From: Selaginella moellendorffii
Taxonomy: Eukaryota; Streptophyta; Lycopodiopsida; Selaginellales; Selaginellaceae
Length of the DNA stretch: 64,000 nt
Reading direction: 5' to 3'
NCBI RefSeq assembly: GCF_000143415.4
Contig: NW_003314269.1
Location: 1,220,623 to 1,284,622, forward strand
Both the position numbers and the translations under genes were made by a program. A model generated the notes under the pieces. That model was not told where the DNA came from, searched no databases, and worked only from the letters and a program-made list of their open reading frames with translations. Numbering within the stretch: position 1 is the stretch's first letter; every line of letters starts with the position of its first letter. This document shows, piece after piece, positions 12,087 to 22,255 of this stretch.

Positions 12087-12167
12087 ATACTTTTCTATAT
12101 GAAAGCTTCTTTCGCGCCATTGGTTGGGCTAGGTTTCTTCTAGCGAGGGTTTGGTTCGCAGGTAGCT

Positions 12168-14384
12168 ATGGCGGCCACGGCGCCGGCGTTCCAGCTCGCG
12201 CCGCGCTGCCCGTCCGGCCGGATTTCGCGATCAGCGCGGGGGCGCGCGATTCTGATCAATTGCTGTGCGGATCGTAGCAGCAATGGGAGTGTAGCTACAT
12301 GGCCGCGGATCGAGCAGGAGCATTCCAATGCGGTGATCAGGGCGTCGGCGGAGTCGCTGCAGTACGAAGCTGGATTTCTAGGTGGGATTTCGGAGAAGAC
12401 GAGGCTTGGTGGATCTAGCGAGAGGGATTCCATGGCCTACTTGACGAAGATCTTGACGGCTAATGTGTATGATGTGGCGATCGAGTCGCCACTGGAGCCG
12501 GCGGTGAAGCTGAGCGAAAAGCTTGGTGTCCAGGTTTTGCTCAAGCGAGAGGATCTCCAGCCGGTAGAGTTCTTGCAAAACTTTTCCATGGTAGACTCAC
12601 TTTGGATCGTCAGGTTTTTTCTTTCAAGCTGCGAGGGGCGTACAATATGATGGTCCAGCTCACAAAAGAGCAACTTGACAAGGGAGTGATCTGCTCTTCC
12701 GCGGGAAACCACGCGCAAGGAGTTGCACTGTCCGCTCAAAGGCTTGGTTGCGATGCGGTCATAGCGATGCCTGTCACAACACCAGAAATCAAGGTAAGAT
12801 CCTTTCTTTTTCAGAGATAATCGAACAGCGTTATTGTGAGTTGCAGTGGCAATCAGTCAAGCGTCTCGGTGCCACCGTTGTACTCGTCGGTGATTCATAC
12901 GATGAAGCTCAAGCGTATGCAAAGCAACGGAGCCTGGAGGAAGGACGGATTTTTATTCCACCCTTCGATAATCCAGAGATAATTGCTGGCCAGGGAACTG
13001 TCGGCATGGAGATCGTTAGACAACACCAAGGGCCGCTCCATGCAGTTTTCGTTCCAGTTGGAGGAGGGGGACTTATAGCTGGTATAGCGGCCTATATGAA
13101 ACGCATAAGACCTGAAGTAAGTCGATTTGCAGTCTTAGCTACTATTTGTTCGTGTTCTAACTTTTGCTTTCTGTCCAGGTTCAAATAATTGGAGTTGAGC
13201 CCACGGATGCCAACGCCATGGCATTGTCCCTCCACCACGGAACTCGGGTGCAGCTAGATCACTGTGGGATTTTTGCAGATGGTGTCGCCGTAAAGCTCGT
13301 TGGAGAAGAGACATTCAGGCTTTGCAGGGAATACGTGGATGGCATTGTCCTTGTGAGCCGTGATGCCATTTGTGCTGCTATCAAGGTAAGCTGTATCGCA
13401 TGCTTGCGAGTCCAACTCTAACTAAGAAAACATATGGAAATCGTTGGTTTTTAGGACATGTTTGAAGAGAAGAGAAGCATTCTAGAACCTGCGGGAGCTT
13501 TGGCAATTGCTGGTGCCAAGGCGTACTGTAACTACTATGGTTTGAAAAAGGAAGCAGTGGTTGCTGTTACTAGTGGTGCAAACATGAACTTTGACAGGCT
13601 AAGGATTGTAACGGAGCTTGCCGACGTCGGTGCTTCTAAGGAGGCTGTTCTTGCGATTATCATGGCGGAAATACCTGGATCGTTCAAGAGACTCGTTGAA
13701 GAAGTGAGTCTTTCAATTTCCTATGTTTGATTGATGCTAATATCGTTTTGCAGGTCGGGCCTGTGAACATCACTGAGTTTCGATATCGCTATTCTGATTC
13801 GCGAACAGCCCTTGTCCTCTGCAGGTATGTGTCTCTCAATCTCGCGGCTGCCACTAACAAGCATTGTCTCAGCGTGAGTGTTCACAAGGAGCAAGAGCTT
13901 CAGGCTTTGAAACGGCGATTGAAAGAGGCCGGTCTTATGGTAATTGACATGACTTCGAATGACCTTGTCAAGGATCATCTCCGGCATTTGGTAAGCATCC
14001 TCTTCACAGATGTGATCTTTCTATACAGTTACTCTTGTTTTGTAGATCGGTGGCCGCGCCATTCTCAAGGACGAGCTCTTGTACCGATTTATATTTCCAG
14101 AGAGGCCCGGGGCGCTGAGAAAATTTCTGGACACGTTTACACCACGCTGGAACATCAGTCTCTTCCATTACAGGGCGCAGGTGAGCTTGATCTTTGGTTT
14201 GCTCGTGCTTTTGTGGGTTTGACGCTGCGCCGCCTTGCAGGGCCAAGTTGGGGCCAACGTTTTGATCGGCATCCAGGTCCCTCCGGAAGACGAGCAAGAG
14301 TTCAAGCGCTGTGCCGTAGAATTGGGCTACGAGTTCCAAGACGAGTGCAAAAACGAAGCTTTTCAGCTCATGATGTCCACATGA
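12168..14384 (+). CDS. OMR1: Threonine deaminase (threonine dehydratase, biosynthetic), plastid
   Basis: PLP enzyme converting threonine to 2-oxobutanoate, the first step of isoleucine synthesis in plastids. Exons 12168-12563, 12614-12793, 12847-13116, 13179-13385, 13455-13703, 13754-13824, 13873-13990, 14046-14180 and 14241-14384 give 589 residues, close to the Arabidopsis enzyme. The first ~90 residues are transit-peptide-like. The catalytic core has [11 protein letters not shown] with the PLP-binding Lys, [11 protein letters not shown] and the phosphate-binding [13 protein letters not shown]. Two C-terminal ACT-like regulatory repeats follow ([19 protein letters not shown] and [19 protein letters not shown]), which bind isoleucine for feedback inhibition in this family. 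Everything needed looks intact. A decayed duplicate of the regulatory part lies about 850 bp downstream. Confidence 0.96.
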
Positions 14385-15221
14385 GATGGCTCCAAGGTTT
14401 TTGTGTTCACAGTAAATGTTTTCGTGAACTTCAGGCAATTGTTGGGTGTTGTGTGTGCTTCCAGCGTCTTGCTTGATCGAACTAAAGAAAAACTTCGTTT
14501 CTCCTCTCAAATGATCTTCGCGTTTGTTTGAATCGAAAATCCCATTTAAACTCTTTCCCGCCAATGTGTGGTTTAGGGTTTGCTAGGGTTTGGCGGTCGA
14601 GAGTGTAGCAGATCGAGCAGGACAATTCGCTGTGGCGCAAGCTCAGAACGAAGTGGAGAAGTTTCCAGTCTCTTCGGAAATGCATGGTGTCTCGCTTTGA
14701 GGATGATCGCGATGGGAGCGAGAGAGGATCTTGACTGAATCAGGTAAGCTCTAGTCGCAAATTTTCTTTCTTGATCTCGTTTTGATTCAGGGGAACAGTC
14801 GCAATGGAGATTCGTTTGAACCCAGTTGGAGGTTGCTGGTACATGAAGTAGGACGAAGTAAGTATTGTTGTAAGTATTTTCTTTAGGCTATCACCACGTT
14901 CAAGTGAATAGTTGCCGAGTTGATGCTCGTAAGGAAACTGGAAAAATCTTATGATTATTATTCTACCTGCATGTAAGTGAGAATGAGAATTCTTCCCCCT
15001 TTTTTTTCATGCTATGCACGAGTTTTATTTCTTTTCACAGTTCGATTCTTCCGCACTGCGACCCCACTGTAAAGGAGGATTCGCCAGTGGGTTGCTCGTC
15101 AAATCAAAAATTCATTTCTCACAGGCTAAGCCGGAATTTTGCCGATCCCGTCCTGGAACAAGAAAAACAGAAGTGATTAAAGCTAATGTTTTGCAGAACT
15201 GAATTTTCTATTTTGTTGTTC
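14385..15221. other. Intergenic region with telo-box cluster and possible spliced non-coding leader
   Basis: No coding gene seen in these 840 bp. Two AGGGTTT motifs in tandem (14573-14597) are typical of plant promoters of growth-related genes. About 150 bp downstream, ATCAG|GTAAGCTC near 14743 and a T-rich ...GATTCAG near 14790, then GACGAA|GTAAGT near 14858, look like splice signals of a short transcript without a long frame. It may be the 5' end of the duplicated, now dead, gene whose 3' part is the threonine deaminase fragment; that is inference. Confidence 0.35.
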
Positions 15222-15631
15222 CAGGTGTTTGTCTCTTGGTTTTCTGTTGCCATTGCCTCAGCGTGAGCATAAAGAGCAAGAGCTCCAGGCCGCGGGACTT
15301 GACTCTGTGTCAAAGATGATCCTTGCCATTTGGTAAGCATCCTACGTCTTCTTTACCTCTGCCTGATGAGCTATTATACCAAAAGAAGTCGTTAACCATG
15401 TTTACATACACCAGGTTGGATTGTAACTTCGGCAATTTTTTTTCTTTTTTCACTGCAGCCCGCAAGTAGACTTGCTCCTGTGAATTTTTTTCCTACTCTT
15501 TTGGCTTGACTCTGCCAACGTGATGGTCAGGAAACGAGCAGGAGTTTTTAAGCGCTGCGCCGTTGAACTGGTTCCAAGTCGAGTGCAAGAAAGAAGCTTT
15601 TTTAGCTCATGATGTCCACATAACACGGAGC
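15222..15631 (+). pseudogene. Decayed 3' fragment of threonine deaminase
   Basis: This stretch is collinear with 13824-14384 of the intact gene, introns included. The block tcagcgtgag...gagcaagagct at 15259-15291 matches the exon starting at 13873. ccatttggtaagcatcc at 15326-15342 matches that exon's end and donor. gatgagct and catgtttacatacacca match the following exon in mutated form. gagcaggag...aagcgctg and gctcatgatgtccaca (15537-15622) match the last exon. The stop codon tga has become taa after a frame change. Several indels and a large loss inside the second ACT repeat destroy the frame. Retained introns show a DNA-level duplication, not a retrocopy. No part of the catalytic domain is visible. 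Confidence 0.88.
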
Positions 15632-16033
15632 AGCGCATGCATTTTACTCACGTTATCAGGTACCGGTTTTTATGCTGTCGAGCTGGGTACTTGTGAATTT
15701 GTATTTATCACCGCTTTTCCTTTCAAGGCTGGCAGCAAAGTTTTTCGTTAACTCCATTCTCCAGGCGAGTAAATAACAGAACTTTTTGTACCGCAGGTGG
15801 GAGAGCTTTACTGCTTCGTTATTCAAGGTGATCCTCTCACGGACTATTGTACAACGGGTACACTGTCGAAGATTCAAACTTTCAAGTCAGGGGCGTGTGC
15901 GTAAGACGACGCCTGGTGACAGAATCGACGACCGACTGTGGACAGAAACAGCATCGAACTGAGCCGTGCAGCGGGGACGAGAAAAGAAAGACAGAAAAAA
16001 AAAATTCAAGTGGTGGTGGAATTAGAAGCGGTT
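15632..16033. other. Intergenic, no gene seen
   Basis: About 400 bp between the threonine deaminase fragment and the MYB stop codon. It must include the MYB 3' UTR (reverse strand). No frame with recognisable content and no clear repeat. Confidence 0.4.
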
Positions 16034-17282
16034 TTACATGTCATCGAGGATGGCAGCCAGCCTCTGGAGCTCCTCTTGGCAAGAGTGTGGGTAGCGGACG
16101 CCTTCCTCTTGAGGCTGGTGCTGGCTTTCAACAAAGGCTGGGTGCGAACGCCAGGGATCATGTGAACTTGAGGCATTGGCGACGGTCACGGGGTGCTGAG
16201 CAGCACCAAGAGCCGCAGAGTGGCTCCATTGCTGGAAGTAACTCGGCGAGCAGGCCGACTCGTCGTCGAGGAAGCTGCTGGGGCCGTTGATGATCTCCCA
16301 CAGGGACGGCGACGATGAGACTTCCCGCTTCACGCATGCAACAGTTGTACTCGTGGATTGCTGCTGCTGCTCGCTGGAGTCCGTCTCCTGCTTTTGGAGA
16401 CAGCACGGGAGCTGTGCTGCGGCCTCTGGCTGCGGGAAGCGAGGGGGAGGCATGAGCATTGCCAGTTGCTGCCAGGAACTCCCGGAGGAAGAAGAAGAGG
16501 AAGCGGACGAGGAGGGTGGCACGACCAGATACTCGTGAGCGGAGGTGTCAGCGCCTGGCATCTCCTGGACGAGCAGGTTCATCATGGTCTCCGCTAAGTT
16601 CTCCTGCGCTTGCTGACTGCTGGTGAATTGGATGGTCGCAGGTGTGGACGAGGATGGCGACGCGGCCTGCGACGCCTCCTCGGTGACGCAGCTCAGGCCG
16701 CTGGCGGTGCTGCTGCTGATGGCCTGATGAGTCATTGGATCGATCCCCATCTGCCGGAGCTTCTTCTTGATCCTGGTGTTCCAGTAGTTTTTTATCTCGT
16801 TGTCCGTCCGGCCGGGGAGCTGTGCCGCAATGCGAGACCACCTGAGACACAAAATTTCATGCCAACCGGTGACTATGCTTTTCAAAGCTCGTTTTTGGAT
16901 TTCTCCTGATAGATGGTACCTGTTTCCCATGACAGCGTGCAGATCGATGATCATCTGCTCCTCTTGCTCCGTGAGAACACCGCGTTTGAGATCGGGGCGG
17001 AGATAATTCGTCCACCGCAAGCGGCAGCTCTTTCCGCAGCGTAGGAGTCCTGCGAATTTCGTCGAGTGAGAGATGAGAGATCGATCAATTCAGCTACAAA
17101 GAGGTAAGGTTTTGTTCCTTTTTCTCTTGGCAATGCCTTCTTTGCTTACCAGCTAGCTTAGGAACTGCACGCCAGCATCCGTGTCCATGGCTGGTGATGT
17201 AGTGTATGAGCTTCCTGTCCTCCTCTGCAGTCCATGGCCCCTTTTTAAGTCCTACTTTCTCACAGCATGGCTGCCTTCCCAT
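16034..17282 (-). CDS. R2R3-MYB transcription factor (MYB20/42/43/85-like)
   Basis: Nuclear DNA-binding regulator. Exons 17150-17282, 16920-17049 and 16034-16841 give 356 residues; the intron positions inside the R2 and R3 repeats are the standard plant ones. R2 begins [17 protein letters not shown] and contains [20 protein letters not shown]3 contains [20 protein letters not shown] and [20 protein letters not shown], followed by [12 protein letters not shown]. That extension and the R2R3 core most resemble subgroup 8 members, which control secondary wall, lignin and phenylalanine supply in seed plants; the role here is inferred. The C-terminal 220 residues are rich in Ser, Gln and Pro, as in activation domains. 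Intron 16842-16919 is 78 bp without a stop. Confidence 0.93.
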
Positions 17283-17910
17283 GGCTAGATAGAGGGGAAG
17301 AACTAGAAGAGAGGGAAGAGGTGGAGTGATGAATTCTACTATGAATTGTTCGAGTCTTTCGTACTTTGAGAGACTGGGAGAGAAAGAATTGCTTGCTCGC
17401 GATCGACGATACTTTTTTAATATTCGTCTTCTGTCTTCTCGCAGAAGATTAAATGACGCAAACGGACAGCAGCAGCAGCAGCGGCATTGAATCTAGCAAG
17501 GCTCGAGTCAGAGAGAAAGAGCATGGAGGAGGAATGGGTTGATTCGTGGAGAGCGGGGGAGGAGGGGGATATTACCCGAGTGCCAGGAAAAATGCCTAAA
17601 GGAAGAACACGAGACCACCGGATTTATATACATACTCCATTAAAGGCGATCATCTCTTTGCTGATTGATTGATCCGCGAGCTATTTAACCGGGTAAGCAG
17701 CATTTTCTTTTCCTCTCTCTCTCTTTCGTTGCGTAGATAATCACTCTCGACGATCATTCTCTCTTGTGCATATAGTTTTTCCGCTCCAGCGCGACGTTGA
17801 CAGAGACGAGACGAAAGGAAGGATTGGCACACACTACTCGAAGGTGGATTATTCCATCTATAAGTAGTGTGGGCTTATTCCTCTCTGGAGTTCTCGATGA
17901 CAAGCTCGCG

Positions 17911-17940
17911 AAAAAGAAGAAGAAGAAGAAGAAGAAGAAG
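17911..17940. repeat. GAA trinucleotide microsatellite
   Basis: About ten uninterrupted AAG/GAA units flanked by A runs, in the region upstream of the MYB gene. Confidence 0.9.
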
Positions 17941-18691
17941 AAAAATGTGTCGGCTGAGCATGACAGATCCAAGCGATTGATGTAAACACCGGCCCCTTTG
18001 ATTACAAGCAAGGCAATTGCGGGGGCGAGCAGGAGATTCGTTGCGAAGATGCTACAAGAAGAATAGGATGTTCTAGAATACACATAGATTGATCAAAACT
18101 GGAGAAGCTTAATTGTTTGTTTGCATTCGCGCATATAATAACTGGAGCCAACGTGGGCCATGGTGAAATTATAAAAGCGTGCACCGTCCGCGTGGGGGTA
18201 TATGCGACAAGATGCCCCCAGTACCGTACGAGAGAGAGAAAAGGTGGTGGGCATGGGCATGGGGGAAAGAATGAATGGCAGCATAGCTTTTAGATTGTGT
18301 GGTGTGGTGCTAAAATGGAGGAGAAAAGAGAGTGAAGAGACCCCACGCCTTTGAGATGGCATCATGGGCTGCTGATGATGCCATGCATGGCGTGCACGCA
18401 TCATTTCACATACGCAACTTTGAAGGGGTTTGTTGTTTGTTTGTACAAGGAGGAACTGTCCAGTGTGTTTGATGTTGAAGCTCCAACTTCCATCTTTTCC
18501 ATCTTCCATCTCTTCCATCCTCCATCCAGCCAGAGAGGGGTCTACTAGCAAAATAAATTCGATTAAACTTGGCTTGTGATGCAATAGTCTAGAGACATGG
18601 AGCTCAAGATTCCATGATCGACAACAATTCCCCATAGTTGGTTGTTTCGTTTCTCTCTTGGAAGTCACTCTCTCGATCCAGCTTGGAACGG

Positions 18692-18721
18692 GGTCTCTCT
18701 CTCTCTCTCTCTCGCGCGCGC
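18692..18721. repeat. CT/CG dinucleotide microsatellite
   Basis: About eleven CT units directly followed by four CG units. Confidence 0.9.
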
Positions 18722-19183
18722 GGTTATCCCTGTAGCAAGCTCGAGATGCTTAGCTTGGACGAGTCCTTGCGACAGAGGCTGGACGAATGCTCGCGTCGCG
18801 TCTCTGCGCGTTACACTTTGTCGTCCAGTCTTGCGTCAGGAGTAGACATACGGAAGAATCACAAGGACGCCAGGCCGGAGTGAGAGCAAAAAGAGAGGAA
18901 AAGAATCGTGTAAGGACATGACAAGCGCATAGCTAACGGCCATGCTTATGTCATACTGTGACGCTTATCAGTAGTACACAGCTTATGTGGAGAGAGAGAC
19001 GACACTATGGTGAGAAAAAAGAAAAAGACGAAGGATGAGAGATGAGAGACGAAAGACGAAGACGAGAAAGAAAAAAAAAAGAGAAACGCTCGAAGTTTCG
19101 GAGAGAGGAAGAGTTTTTTTTACCTCTCAAGAAGCTGCGAATGATGATGGCGTCCCACGTTGGTACGTCTCGCCGGCTATTTC

Positions 19184-21314
19184 TCAGGCGTCCACTCGGA
19201 GCTGATCGTCGAGAGAAGCGATCTCTTGGAAGAAAGCTCGGAAGTGGCGGAAGGCGGCGTCAATATCTTCCGTGCCGCACATCTCTCGCACGCTGCAAAG
19301 CCCCCAGAGAGTCAGCCAGCGCGAAAGATATAATTCCCAATCATGGAGCAAACCTGTGCATCGCGAGCTGTGGAAGACCGCAATCCACCAAACGGATGCC
19401 ATATCCTGCCGCCAGCACTGAATCGATGGTCGAGCAGCATCCAACGTCACTGACCACGGAATAGTTCTGCGCGCAAGAGAAAGCGTTAAAAATGAGAGAC
19501 ACAGAGCGTGGACGAGTCGAGGCTGACCTGTGTCGGAATACAATTCCGCTTGGCGACCTCCTTGAACAGAAACGCAGAGATCGCGTCTGTCGCATTGTTC
19601 TGTGTTAGATTGTGTTTGATTACGAGACCGTCGTGGAGTTTTGGCTGGTTGTGCTCCACATCATTCTCGGCATTGTTGGGATGCAAAGCATGAGCCATGT
19701 CTGCAGATACTGCCACACAACACAAGGAAAAGAAAAGAACAAAAAGTTAAACACAACCCTTCCTCAGACTCTGTATGATGCGTACCAACAAACGAGCGTC
19801 GGATTGCTCGCTCTACAACGCCTTCGCTTGTAGAACCGCGAGCCAGCCATCGTGATATCCTCATCATGGCCTGGAACATGGTCTGTGGACCAGCTCCTTG
19901 AACGGCTTCTGATCCAACCTGAAATCTCCCATGTAAAGTCAAAGTTCGAAAAAAAGAAATACAAAAACAATACCTCTCCATTGTCGAAGAGTGCAACCAT
20001 GCGGATGTAATCCTCATCCAGCATCGACAGCGGTTCAGAAGACGTATCCAGCAGAGCCCAGAGAGCGCAGAAAGCCGACGCCAGGTTGTCCAGCCTTCCC
20101 GAAAACACAAACTCTTGACGAGCACCTCCGATGCATGCAGGCTGAGTGTCGTAAATGCTCAGCTCAAAATCCGCGATTTCACTGACATCGCAGTGAAGCT
20201 CGTCTGCGAGCACCTGAAAAAGTGTGACTGGCTGAATGCCAGGGCAAAGAGTTACCTGCAAAAGAAGAGGGTGGTGGACGTCGTTGCTTTGGTTTCCTTC
20301 ATGCTCACCCGGCGACTCCGAGTCACAAGAAACAGCCAGTTCTGCTTCAATTTGAGTAGCAAGGACTGGAGCTAGTTGGGACTCCAAATCTTGCTTCATA
20401 CTGTCTGACCTGTAGAGAAAATAGTTTGAGCAAGAGTGTCAAGAAAGACGAGACAGACCTGTCCATATGAAACGCCAAACTCGGGATCCGCAATATTGGC
20501 CTTCGAACACGAACAAGATCATGAATAAGCTCTCCATTTTTTGTTCTACGTAAAACCCGCCCGGCGACACTTAAATCCCTGTCAAACCAGGTATTCCATA
20601 GTCCAGTCCCATAAGCTTGGACTCTAACACGTAGAAAACCACCTTTAGTAGCCGCAGATACTGGTTTAAGCTTTGGACAGGGACTATCTGTATGAGCAGC
20701 CAATACATGAAAGCCACCACCGGGTTTATACCTGCACATTGACATCAAGCCATGCATTAGTAAATGGAAAAGGAACAAAGATGAGAAGAAGATGCGTACT
20801 TCCGACCAATGGCGAAAGCAAATATCGAGGACATATTTCGCGTGAAGAAATAGCGACCACCTGGCTGTAACTCCCACTCTTCACACTCGTTCAGCTGCTG
20901 GAAGCCTGATTCCAGCAAATGCCTCCTTGCCTCCACTGATATAAGTAAAACCCCGCATCAGTACCGGGAGAGAACTTACACGAAGTCACCAGATGGTGCT
21001 CTCACAAGTGGCATGAAAAGGTGTCGTAGAGTTGTTCAAGAACTCTATGAGATTTGGAACAACTGATAACGCGTCGCGACCAAGGAGAGCCTGGAGAAAA
21101 ACAAAACAAGGTGAGTAAGAAACAAGATCCAGTCGCGAAACAATACCTGCCTTTTCCGGAAAAAAACCTCTCTGATGGCTCGGCCCAGCGCCAGCCAAGA
21201 AGCGAAGATCGGCCATGGTGGGAGTCGGCTGCGAGAGCGCCAAGTTTGGGTGAACCTCGGCCTGGAAGCTACTTTCATCCACATCGACACCTTCCGGCTG
21301 CTTGGCATCACCAT
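19184..21314 (-). CDS. Aspartyl aminopeptidase-like protein (M18), catalytic Glu changed
   Basis: Resembles plastid-type plant aspartyl aminopeptidase (DNPEP family). Exons: 21147-21314, 21006-21090, 20800-20935, 20459-20731, 20256-20409, 19974-20213, 19786-19918, 19528-19709, 19354-19466 and 19184-19292; about 530 residues. Metal-site motifs are present: AAHTDSPC (His), YDTQPACIGGA (Asp), SADMAHALHPN (Asp) and LAMHSVREMCGT (His). The motif that should read FDNEEVGS is FDNGEVGS: the first Glu, the general base in human DNPEP, is Gly. The usual CGSTIGP is also changed, to CCSTIDS. The first exon from 21314 is Arg/Ser-rich like a transit peptide, but lies in a different frame of the Cys-rich gene. 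Donor 21005 (T|GTGAGA) was chosen because it restores FHATLEARRHLL. One intron is only 42 bp (20214-20255). Possibly a pseudoenzyme. Confidence 0.85.
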
Positions 21315-21894
21315 TCACTCCATCGTAGTGCACGTCCCCGGATCCTCCGAGCATGGCCATCCCATTCCCGAGCTGTGGAGACGCGAGCAAGGTCCGGGGC
21401 AGCCCCAGAGCAGTGGTGGCGGACGACTCCCTCGCGCGCTTGGGCCTCTTGGCGTTCTTCTGTGGACAATTCACGCACATCGCCTCCCCGGTCTTGGCTC
21501 GGCAGTGCCAGCAGTAGAGATTTGGTATCTGGATCCACTTCCCCTGGATCTCGTCAAGCTGGAAGAAGCTCTTGAGATCCACGTTGAGGTGGCGATTGAT
21601 GCAAAACCGGCAAAACCACCGCCTCCGGCGCTCCCCCTTGGTGTTGGAGTGGCCCGAGCAGTCGGGCGCCGGGCAGATGAAGAGGCCGCCGAATTGCCGG
21701 GTGGAGTTCTTCACCTTCCTGGAGATCCAGTCGCGAGGCCAGCCCTCACCGCGCTCCAGCTGCTTGGCCGCCTCGGCTGGAGTGGTGGTGTGGTGGTGCG
21801 TGCACCAGTGGCACGCCGCGCGGAGCTCCGTGTTGAGCTTGTTCCACAGGCCGTCGTCAATGAGGAAGGACGGCGCGCGCAGCACCTCCTCCAT
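21150..21894 (-). CDS. Cys-rich protein of unknown function (3' end uncertain)
   Basis: I do not recognise this family. From ATG 21894 the frame stays open for about 300 codons. It starts MEEVLRAPSFLIDDGLW and then carries Cys/His pairs: ACHWCTHHHTT, FICPAPDCSGH, WFCRFCINRH, LYCWHCRAKTGE and MCVNCPQK. These look like several zinc-binding modules. A basic patch KRPKRAR follows, perhaps a nuclear signal, and then a low-complexity acidic part. The frame continues through the first intron of the aminopeptidase. If that intron is kept, a fused protein that soon stops would result; if it is spliced, this frame ends about 30 codons later. The boundary I give is therefore approximate. Divergent from the prefoldin gene, 361 bp away. 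Confidence 0.6.
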
Positions 21895-22255
21895 TGGGCC
21901 GAGAGAAAATATTTTCTTGTTCTTTGATTCTTCTTCCCTGATCGATCGATCGGAGAAGAAGAGGGATCTTTGCTGCTGCTACCAGTCGCGAAATTCCGCG
22001 CAGAATTCCGTTTGCTGCTGGATTTGCCACGCGAAGACGCTGCTCGTCGCAGTCCAGAGGCTCCCGGAAGGCGGCAATGCCATTCTTCTTGGCGCCGGGA
22101 GAGAAGATCTGGAGCGCGCTTACCTATAATGCGGTCATGGAATCCGCGTCTAGCCGGATTGAAGCGCTGCACTCCAGCCCAGAGAAGAGATCCAAGAACC
22201 CTAAAATCCTGGGAACATATTTTAGGGCTCCAGAGTTCTTGGAGAAGAGAATCGC
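21895..22255. promoter_or_regulatory. Divergent promoter, Cys-rich gene / prefoldin 6
   Basis: The 361 bp contain both 5' leaders. A 64-codon frame starting at ATG 22077 overlaps the prefoldin start at 22256 in another frame; if transcribed it would be an upstream ORF. AAAAT and AGGGCTC motifs are present, but I see no clear TATA box. Confidence 0.4.

Larger units (their letters stand above)
17283..19183. other. Long intergenic region with simple repeats, upstream of MYB
   Basis: Nineteen hundred bases with no supportable gene. It holds the MYB 5' leader and promoter (AT-rich TTTTTTAATATTC at about 17414-17426), an AGC run at 17469-17482, a GAA run at 17911-17940, a CT run at 18692-18713 that passes into CGCGCGCG, and a purine-rich A/G stretch at 19007-19110. 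Open frames present here are in simple-sequence DNA and show no family features. Confidence 0.5.

Noticed and set aside
17754-18083. Reverse frame with a run of Phe
   Set aside because: The poly-Phe is the complement of the GAA microsatellite; nothing gene-like around it.
21175-21927. 250-codon forward frame opposite the Cys-rich gene
   Set aside because: Leu/Ala/Arg-rich antisense shadow; no start context, and it crosses the divergent promoter.
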